Of a stretch of 10,412 nt of DNA, positions 5,856 through 10,412 are shown piece after piece. The notes beneath the pieces were generated by a model. That model searched no databases. It was not told where the DNA came from and saw only the letters and a list, made by a program, of their open reading frames with translations. The translations under genes and the position numbers were made by a program. The DNA lies in contig JAJKJG010000351.1 in the NCBI GenBank assembly GCA_021154065.1, forward strand, positions 1 through 10,412, in the 5' to 3' direction. Numbering within the stretch: the stretch's first letter is position 1; the number at the start of each line of letters is the position of its first letter. The stretch is from Methylobacterium sp. Lineage in GTDB: Bacteria; Pseudomonadota; Alphaproteobacteria; Rhizobiales; Beijerinckiaceae.

Positions 5856-6623
5856 TTGCAGTCCCTCGCCGACATCCTGACGACCGTCGACTGGTCGGAC
5901 GCGCGGCTCTATGCGGTCGCCGCGGTCGCGATCTTGGCCGGCTTCGTGCGCGGCTTTTCCGGCTTCGGCGCCGGCATGGTCTTCATTCCGGCCGCAAGCG
6001 CGATCTACGATCCGATCGTCGCGATCGTGCTATTGTTCCTCATCGACACCGCGGCGAGCGCGCCGATCCTGCCGCCGCATTTCCGCAACTGCCGCTGGCG
6101 CGAGGTCGGGCCGATGGCGGCGGCCGCCTCGCTCGCCTTCCCGTTCGGGCTGCTGTTCCTGCTCAGCGTCGATCCGGTCGCGACGCGCTGGGTGCTGAGC
6201 GGGTTCATCTTGGTCGCGACCGCCGCCATGGCGAGCGGCCTGCGCTACAAGGGCGAGCCGCGGATCGGGCAGACCTTCGCGGTCGGGCTCGCGATGGGCT
6301 TCCTCTCCGGCGCGATCGGGCTCGGCGGACCGTTGATCGTGCTGTTCTGGCTCGGCGGCCCGGAGCGCGCCGCGCGGGTGCGCTCGAACATCTTCGCCTT
6401 CTTCGGCGTGTTCTCGATCGTGAGCCTTGCCGGCTATTGGTGGACCGGGCTGTTCACGGCGCCGCGCCTCATCGGGGCGCTGGCGCTGCTGCCGCTCTAC
6501 GCCGGCGCGATGGCGCTCGGGTCACGGCTCTTCGACCGCTCGACCGACGAGAGCTACCGCCGCGCCGCCCTCGCGCTCTGCGCCGCGATCGCGCTCGCGA
6601 CGATGCCGTTCTGGCACGGATGA
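5856..6623 (+). CDS. TauE/SafE family membrane permease (sulfite/organic anion exporter type)
   Basis: The 255-residue integral membrane protein has about eight hydrophobic segments and two internal repeats, each with the family's Gly-rich re-entrant motif. The first is ILAGFVRGFSGFGAGMVFIP (26-45) and the second AMGFLSGAIGLGGPLIVLFW (146-165). Length is normal for TauE/SafE (DUF81) proteins, which export sulfite, sulfoacetate or other small anions. The start is TTG at 5856-5858: an in-frame TAG lies upstream at 5805-5807 and there is no ATG or GTG between, while the next Met (40) would delete the first membrane motif. No strong Shine-Dalgarno is seen. The gene diverges from hyuB and ends 3 bp short of the convergent HD-domain gene. 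Its substrate cannot be told from sequence; next to hyuB it might export a product of that pathway, which is speculation. Confidence 0.88.
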   Translation: MQSLADILTTVDWSDARLYAVAAVAILAGFVRGFSGFGAGMVFIPAASAIYDPIVAIVLLFLIDTAASAPILPPHFRNCRWREVGPMAAAASLAFPFGLLFLLSVDPVATRWVLSGFILVATAAMASGLRYKGEPRIGQTFAVGLAMGFLSGAIGLGGPLIVLFWLGGPERAARVRSNIFAFFGVFSIVSLAGYWWTGLFTAPRLIGALALLPLYAGAMALGSRLFDRSTDESYRRAALALCAAIALATMPFWHG

Positions 6624-6626
6624 CGA

Positions 6627-7637
6627 TCAGCCGAGGAGCTTGGGCTTCAGAGCGATGTCGGTGTCGATCTCGCTGATGCAGCTGTTGCTGGCGTGTTGCC
6701 CCGTGTATTCGCCGTGCTGCCACTCGCCATCGCGTGGCTTCGGGTCGACGAGTTTCTCAAGCCGGAAGCAGCGCCAGACGCCGTTCCCGATCGGCTTTGA
6801 GGACCGGCCGCCGAACTGCCAAGAGAAGACGCGCCACTCACCGTCTTTGGTCCCGAGCGTGTAGGGGCAGAATTCGCGCGGGAACCCCTTTTCGATGCCG
6901 GTGACCTGCTTGCGGTCTCTGATCGCGCGCCGCAGCAGCAGGATCTTCGACCGAAGCTGCCTGTCCAGCTTGAGGCGGCTCAAATCGATCTGAGCGTAGA
7001 CCGGACGAGGTTCGCTATCGCGCACGCGACGAACCACGGAACTATCCTCCATGAGATCACGGAAACGCGCGACATACCGGGCTTGTGCCGCTCCGATCTC
7101 CCAGGGCGTGAGATACTCGGCGACCAGGTTCGGGGTGAGATCGGGACGGCCGAAAAACTTCAGCGCCTCCTCTCGCGCGAAGCCGGCGAGCCGTGTCGCT
7201 TCGTGATAGGCGGCGATCCGATCGGCTCGCTTGATCACGCGCTTGAGCGAGGCGGATGGCTCCGCCGGCAATCCGAAGCGCAGGTAGATCGCGCTCGTGA
7301 GGCGGGCTTCGACGGCCTTGTAGCTCTCGCCGATGACGGCCTTGAAGGGCGAGATGAGGTCGCCAAGCACGTATTCCGCAGCGTCGTGCAGGAGCGCCGT
7401 CAGCTTCGATGCCGCGGTCAGGTCCTGCTGCAGGTGTGCGGTGATCCCTTCCACCAGCAGCGAATGCTGCGCCACCGAGAAGATGTGGTCGCCGACGGTC
7501 TGCCCGTTCCAGCGCGCGACGCGGGCGAGGCCGTGCGCGATGTCCTCGATCTAGATGTCGAGCGGCGAGGGGTCGAGGAGGTCGAGCCGCCGCCCCGACA
7601 GCATGCGCTGCCAGGCGCGCGGCGCCTTCCCGGTCAT
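6627..7637 (-). pseudogene. HD-domain (YfbR-like) phosphohydrolase fused to WYL-like domain, interrupted by TAG at codon 29
   Basis: From ATG 7635-7637, preceded by GGGAGGGAAG, the frame reads MTGKAPRAWQRMLSGRRLDL, then LDPSPLDI, then TAG (7551-7553). It resumes at once with IEDIAHGLARVARWNGQTVG and DHIFSVAQHSLLVEGI. Sequence on both sides fits the rhizobial HD hydrolase family, where a residue such as Glu would be expected, so GAG to TAG is likely. HD-domain residues are His58, His84-Asp85 (LLHDAAEY) and Asp139 (KRAD). These metal-dependent enzymes hydrolyse nucleotide phosphates such as dNMPs. From about residue 195 a second domain follows: LLLRRAIRDRKQVTGIEKGF, FCPYTLGTKDGEWRVFSWQF and WRCFRLEKL. 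It resembles small WYL-like proteins usually encoded separately. Its codon use is less GC-rich. Reinitiation at GTG 7475 would keep the HD residues but lose 54 residues and has no visible Shine-Dalgarno. The function of the fused tail is unknown. Confidence 0.8.
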
Positions 7638-7644
7638 GGCCGCA

Positions 7645-7809
7645 CTTCCCTCCCGCCGGAGGGGAGGGCCGACTCGGGCGCAGCCCGAGCGGGGTGGGGG
7701 GCGCGGGCGCAGAGCGCGCTGCCATTCGAGAGAGCGACAGTTGCGCACTCCAGCCATCGCGCTGGCGGCGCGCCCCCCACCCCTGCCCCTCCCCGCAAGG
7801 GGGAAGGGA
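7645..7809. mobile_element. MITE-like inverted-repeat element between tag and the HD gene
   Basis: A 165-bp non-coding segment has near-matching inverted ends. The left end reads CTTCCCTCCCGCCGGAGGGG and goes on to GGGGTGGGGGGCGCG; the right end, reverse-complemented, reads CCCTTCCCCCTTGCGGGGAG and goes on to GGGGTGGGGGGCGCG. The core is GC-rich with further dyads around AGCGCGCT and ATCGCGCT. It fills most of the 196-bp gap between the tag stop and the HD gene start, and no protein gene is present. Elements of this build recur in rhizobial genomes. The left end provides the GGGAGGGAAG Shine-Dalgarno of the HD gene. Mobility is inferred from structure only; no target duplication is obvious. 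Confidence 0.65.
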
Positions 7810-7833
7810 ATGCACGCGGCGCCTTGGCGCCCA

Positions 7834-8448
7834 TCACAGCCGCTCGCCCATGGCCCGCACCTCGGCATGCCGGAAGCAGCCGGTGAGGTGGTCGTTGACC
7901 ATGCCGACCGCCTGCATGAAGGCGTAGACGATGGTCGGGCCGACGAAGTTGAAGCCCTCGGCCTTGAGCGCCTTCGAGATCGCGCGCGAGGTCTCGTTCT
8001 CGGGCCGGATATCGGCCCGGCTCGCGAGGTCGTTCTGCACCGGGCGGCCGTCGACGAACCCCCACAGGAACGTCGCGAAGCCCTGCCGCTCCTGGATCGC
8101 AAGCCAGGCCCGGGCGCCGGCGATGGTGCCGAGGATCTTCTGCCGGTTGCGGACGATGCCGGCATCGCACATCAGCGCCTCGATGTGCTCGGGGCCGAAG
8201 GCCGCGATCACGGCAGGATCGAAGCCGGAAAAGGCGCGGCGGAAATTCTCGCGCTTCCTCAGGATTGTGATCCAGGACAGCCCGGCCTGGAAGCCGTCGA
8301 GGATCAGCTTCTCGTAGAGCGCCCGGTCGTCGAACTCCGGCACGCCCCATTCACGGTCGTGATAGGCGACATAGAGCTCGTCCGTGCCCGGCCACCAGCA
8401 GCGGCACTTGCCGTCGGCGTGCCGGACCAACCCCTCGGTCTCGCTCAT
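7834..8448 (-). CDS. tag: DNA-3-methyladenine glycosylase I
   Basis: The 204-residue protein aligns along its whole length with Tag, which excises N3-methyladenine from alkylated DNA in the first step of base-excision repair. The family Zn2+ ligands are all present: Cys17 (CRCWWPG), His30 (VAYHDREWG), His187 and Cys191 (VNDHLTGC). The recognition segment FQAGLSWITILRKRENFRRAF (53-73) and GFNFVGPTIVYAFMQAVGMVNDH (165-187) are conserved. At residue 51 an Asp stands where E. coli Tag has Glu38, a base-contacting residue; I believe this variant is not rare in alphaproteobacteria. The start ATG (8446-8448) overlaps the ygfZ TGA as ATGA, so the two genes are co-transcribed and translationally coupled. 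The gene is followed by the 165-bp repeat element. Confidence 0.96.
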   Translation of the reverse strand: MSETEGLVRHADGKCRCWWPGTDELYVAYHDREWGVPEFDDRALYEKLILDGFQAGLSWITILRKRENFRRAFSGFDPAVIAAFGPEHIEALMCDAGIVRNRQKILGTIAGARAWLAIQERQGFATFLWGFVDGRPVQNDLASRADIRPENETSRAISKALKAEGFNFVGPTIVYAFMQAVGMVNDHLTGCFRHAEVRAMGERL

Positions 8449-9389
8449 GCGGCCGGTGTAGCGGCCTCGCCCGGGAAGGGGAAGCCGACGAAATCCGGCT
8501 TCTCGATCCTGACCGGCATGCCGCCGGCCCGGATGGTCTCGCCGGCCGCGAGCGCGTCGGCGGCGCGGTCGAGGCGGATCATCACGAGACCGCGCCCGTT
8601 CGCCCCCGTGCCGACCTTGCCGAGCCTGCGCTCGCCCGCCGTGACCTCCGACCAGGGCTCGGCCGTAAAGCCGTCCTCGTACACCACCGGCACGATCCGG
8701 GTGCGGGCCGTGCCGCGATGCTGCATGCGCGACACCACCTCCTGGCCGATGTAGCAGCCCTTGTCGAAATCGATCCCGTTGAGCTGGTCCATCAGCGCCT
8801 CGTGCGGGAAGGTGTCGTTGAACAGGAAATCCTTGCCGCCTTCGGGAACGCCCAGCGCAACGCGGTGGGCATGGTAAGCGCCATGCCCCGGTGTCGCGCT
8901 TTCCCCCTCACCCGGTCGCGCTTCGCGCGACTCGGCCTCTCCCTCCGCGGGAGAGGCGAGAGCCGCCGCATCCTCGGCCGCGACGATCGCGCGCCAGCCG
9001 AGCGCCTTGAGGCGCGGGTCGCCGCCGACGAGGCCGATCGCGTCGTCCGGCTTTGGTGCGTCGCCCCAGCCGGCGACGACGGCGAGGGTTTCGGAGAGGT
9101 CCTCGACCGCGACCTTCGCCCTCAGCTTGTAGAAGCCGAGGCGCTTCGCGAGGTCCGGCGCCATGAACCGCAGGCAGTCGAGATAGAACCCGCCGCCGGC
9201 GTCCTGCGGCGCCTCGAAGAGCAGGAAATCGAACAGCAGCTTGCCCTGCGGGGTCAGCAGCGCCCCGAAGCGCGGCCGATCCGGCCCGACCTTGTCGAGG
9301 TCGCAGGTGACGAGGCCGTCGAGAAACGGGCGCGCATCCGCGCCGGAAACCCGCACGACGCCGCGATCGGAGAGGTGAGCCGTGGGCAC
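8445..9389 (-). CDS. ygfZ: Folate-binding protein YgfZ (GcvT-like, Fe-S cluster assembly/repair)
   Basis: The frame gives 314 residues starting PTAHLSDRGVVRVSGADARP, with the defining YgfZ motif K-G-C-Y-I-G-Q-E at 210-217 followed by VVSRMQHRG. YgfZ proteins bind tetrahydrofolate and help maintain or repair Fe-S enzymes, including MiaB-type proteins; the motif Cys is essential in E. coli. I chose GTG at 9387-9389 because a Shine-Dalgarno (GAGGCGG) lies just upstream and the homologous N-terminus begins there; the open frame continues to 9863 but only through repeat DNA. Residues about 146-168 (SPAEGEAESREARPGEGESA) are low-complexity and encoded by an inserted REP-like element, sitting between the first folate-binding lobe and the AYHAHRVALG helix. 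The gene overlaps tag by 4 bp (ATGA). Confidence 0.93.
   Translation of the reverse strand: MPTAHLSDRGVVRVSGADARPFLDGLVTCDLDKVGPDRPRFGALLTPQGKLLFDFLLFEAPQDAGGGFYLDCLRFMAPDLAKRLGFYKLRAKVAVEDLSETLAVVAGWGDAPKPDDAIGLVGGDPRLKALGWRAIVAAEDAAALASPAEGEAESREARPGEGESATPGHGAYHAHRVALGVPEGGKDFLFNDTFPHEALMDQLNGIDFDKGCYIGQEVVSRMQHRGTARTRIVPVVYEDGFTAEPWSEVTAGERRLGKVGTGANGRGLVMIRLDRAADALAAGETIRAGGMPVRIEKPDFVGFPFPGEAATPAA
8915..8956. repeat. REP-like double hairpin inside ygfZ
   Basis: Two perfect hairpins lie in tandem inside the ygfZ frame: GTCGCGC/GCGCGAC (8915-8921 with 8925-8931, loop TTC), and CCTCTCCC/GGGAGAGG (8936-8943 with 8949-8956, loop TCCGC). The flank toward 8901 (TTTCCCCCTCACCCG) belongs to the same element. 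This is the architecture of a common dispersed rhizobial palindrome. It is translated as SPAEGEAESREARPGEGES, with no frame disruption. Confidence 0.8.
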
Positions 9390-9500
9390 AAGCCGCCTCG
9401 CTTGCCGAAACCAGAGGCTGACATATGGCGCGCCGCGGAAGCGCTCAAGCCCACCCCGGTCCTCCCTCTCCGGCTTGCGAGGCCTCTGCGAAAGGTGAGA

Positions 9501-9705
9501 TTCGGTGCCGCTTCGCGGCGAGTTCTTGCGCTGGGTCCCGGATAGCCTTCCACTTCGCTTCGCTCCGTTACAGGCTTCCGGGGAAAGCGCGGTTGATGGT
9601 TTGGGCGCAGCTCTCTCCACTGCTTTCCCGGGCGCATGCAGCGAAAGCGGAATGCGACCCGGGACCGAGCGCAAGACTCCGCCGCGAAGCGGCGTCGAAC
9701 TCGAC
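9501..9705. repeat. Pair of REP-like elements in inverted orientation within a gene-free stretch
   Basis: The segment 9390-9735 (346 bp) carries no credible gene. Within it, the arm at 9501-9545 and the arm at about 9661-9705, reverse-complemented, align without gaps over about 45 bp with roughly 37 matches. Both contain the palindrome GCCGCTTCGCGGC and then CTTGCGCT.GGTCCCGG. Inside the arms lie two further dyads: CCCGGATAGCC with GGCTTCCGGGG (about 9537-9583), and TCCCGGGCGCAT with ATGCGACCCGGGA (about 9627-9664). The whole has the symmetry of a BIME-type REP pair. The 9440-9500 stretch holds a degraded, similar GC-rich sequence. Open frames through it are repeat-encoded. Confidence 0.7.
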
Positions 9706-9735
9706 TCGGATATCTCCGGCACCCGGGCGAGGCGA

Positions 9736-9993
9736 TCAGTGCCGCGGGCTCGTCGAGAAGCCGCCGGAGCGGATCTTCTCCGGCAGGCCCTCGGCGTAGC
9801 GCGCGGTCGCCTCCTCGCCGTAGGTCGCGACGAGCTCCTGGAAGGCGGCGAAGAGCGCCGCATGGGCCATGCAGTCGCCGTCGAGCCCGTCCAGCTGGGC
9901 CTCGACGAAGGCCTCGACCACGTAGGTCAGCGCCGCCCGCTTCTCGGCGGTGGCGTCCTGGAGGTTGAGGGGGATGGCGTCGTCGACGGTCAT
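9736..9993 (-). CDS. Small conserved-looking hypothetical protein (85 aa)
   Basis: The protein is MTVDDAIPLNLQDATAEKRA followed by a mainly helical segment, ALTYVVEAFVEAQLDGLDGD then CMAHAALFAAFQELVATYGE, ending in RYAEGLPEKIRSGGFSTSPRH. It is acidic, soluble and alpha-helical with no signal peptide or membrane span. I do not recognise a named family, but coding-like codon use and a sensible length make it a likely real gene. Similar small proteins may occur beside TIGR02301 genes in this order, which I state from memory only. The ATG at 9991-9993 has only a weak upstream GAAG. The last residues border the repeat pair, so the C-terminus may have been reshaped by it. It lies 128 bp downstream of the TIGR02301-type gene on the same strand. 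Function unknown. Confidence 0.65.
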   Translation of the reverse strand: MTVDDAIPLNLQDATAEKRAALTYVVEAFVEAQLDGLDGDCMAHAALFAAFQELVATYGEEATARYAEGLPEKIRSGGFSTSPRH

Positions 9994-10121
9994 GCGTGCT
10001 TCATTGCCGCGTCGAGCGGTGTCCGAGGTGTTCCGGGACCTTAGTAAGAAGAATTAACGCGGGCTACCGGCGCCTTGCGAAGAGGTTAACGCCGCCCGGC
10101 GCTTTTGCCGGATGCCCGGGC

Positions 10122-10412
10122 TCAACCGCCGAAGCGGCCGGCGATTCCCCGCGACAGCGTCTCGCCTTCCTTGAGATAGCGCTCGGTCGCCTCGGCGGCC
10201 GAGGCGGTGCAGATGCGGTAGGTGATCGCGAAGCCGCGATAGCCGCGATTGTAGGCGCCGGCGAGACGCTCCTTGCGGCCCGCCGTCGTGCCTTCGGCCT
10301 CGATCAGCGCCTGCATCCGGCGCGGCCATTCCGGCGCGTCCTTCGCCGTGCAGAGCGAGCGCAGGAAGGCGAGCGAGCCCATGATCTCGGCCAAGCGCAG
10401 CAGCTCTTTCTC
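10122..10412 (-). CDS. TIGR02301-family protein, 5' end outside the window
   Basis: The visible 96 residues (EKELLRLAEIMGSLAFLRSL, CTAKDAPEWPRRMQALIEAE and so on) form the C-terminal domain of the TIGR02301 family, ending NRGYRGFAITYRICTASAAE and ERYLKEGETLSRGIAGRFGG. Family members are small, probably exported proteins of alphaproteobacteria with two conserved cysteines, seen here in the LRSLCTA and YRICTAS segments; these may form a disulphide. The function is not known. The reading frame is open to the window edge, so the N-terminus and any signal peptide are not visible. The gene ends at TGA 10122-10124. The following 128 bp (9994-10121) hold an AT-richer patch at about 10040-10060 that could contain the promoter of the small gene downstream. 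Confidence 0.82.
   Translation of the reverse strand, partial: EKELLRLAEIMGSLAFLRSLCTAKDAPEWPRRMQALIEAEGTTAGRKERLAGAYNRGYRGFAITYRICTASAAEATERYLKEGETLSRGIAGRFGG

Noticed and set aside
4367..6676. A 769-codon open frame on the + strand opposite hyuB and running through the TauE gene
   Set aside because: The product is Arg/Ala/Gly/Asp-rich with no family resemblance. It is the antisense of a high-GC gene joined to an out-of-frame reading of the next; hyuB and the TauE/SafE gene explain the same DNA with conserved motifs.
7057..7815. A 252-codon - strand frame through the HD gene and the repeat element
   Set aside because: It is the frame next to the HD hydrolase and begins inside the inverted-repeat element. 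The composition is that of a shadow frame.
9390..9863. N-terminal extension of ygfZ up to 9863
   Set aside because: The extra 158 codons run through REP-like repeats and give peptides typical of translated repeats. Homologous YgfZ sequence and a Shine-Dalgarno begin only at 9389.
10036..10062. TTAA-type spacing near 10040-10060 as a CtrA binding site
   Set aside because: The half-sites do not match TTAA-N7-TTAA spacing; it is an AT-richer patch but no defined site could be supported.
10096..10111. CCGGC/GCCGG hairpin as an intrinsic terminator after the TIGR02301 gene
   Set aside because: The stem is only 5 bp and no T-run follows on the - strand; this is expected by chance in such GC-rich DNA.
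1..10412. CRISPR array, tRNA, rRNA, transposase or phage genes
   Set aside because: No regularly spaced direct repeats, no cloverleaf-like segments and no transposase or integrase motifs were seen on either strand.

Overview
The window is high-GC, gene-dense DNA from an alphaproteobacterium, most likely order Hyphomicrobiales (Rhizobiales). The evidence is the TIGR02301-type protein, the ygfZ-tag-HD gene order, the style of the TRAP and HyuB proteins, and many short GC-rich palindromic (REP-like) repeats typical of that group. Genus cannot be fixed from the sequence alone.

Left part (1-5855): a transport and amidohydrolase region. The 3' end of a LamB/YcsF-type 5-oxoprolinase subunit A gene (pxpA) sits on the + strand. 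It is followed by a solitary HigA-type antitoxin gene lying between two inverted copies of a ~40-bp REP-like palindrome. Converging from the right on the - strand is a co-directional block: hyuB (hydantoinase B/oxoprolinase), a brnT-brnA toxin-antitoxin module, then a complete TRAP transporter dctP-dctQ-dctM. PxpA and HyuB belong to families that open cyclic imides or lactams such as 5-oxoproline and hydantoins, so the TRAP system may import such a carboxylate. That functional link is inference.

The brnT toxin frame has an in-frame TGA at codon 57 with recognisable BrnT sequence on both sides, and higA has no higB. Both toxin-antitoxin loci therefore appear to have kept the antitoxin and lost a working toxin. 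The brnTA promoter/operator candidate, a perfect 10-bp palindrome, overlaps the stop codon of hyuB.

Middle part (5856-7833): a TauE/SafE-family membrane permease gene diverges from hyuB and ends 3 bp from a convergent gene. The convergent gene encodes an HD-domain (YfbR-like) phosphohydrolase fused in frame to a WYL-like C-terminal domain. It carries an in-frame TAG at codon 29, with conserved-looking protein sequence before and after. A 165-bp inverted-repeat (MITE-like) element lies immediately upstream and appears to supply its Shine-Dalgarno sequence.

Right part (7834-10412): - strand housekeeping genes. These are tag (3-methyladenine DNA glycosylase I), overlapping by ATGA with ygfZ (folate-binding Fe-S assembly/repair protein); a repeat-filled gene-free stretch; a small uncharacterised gene; and the 3' part of a TIGR02301-family gene. 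A REP-like element is inserted in frame inside ygfZ.

The strongest observations are the two nonsense-interrupted genes, the loss of toxins from both antitoxin loci, and the activity of REP/MITE-like elements at gene boundaries and inside a reading frame. I found no tRNA, rRNA, CRISPR array, transposase or phage gene, and no convincing wholly new system.
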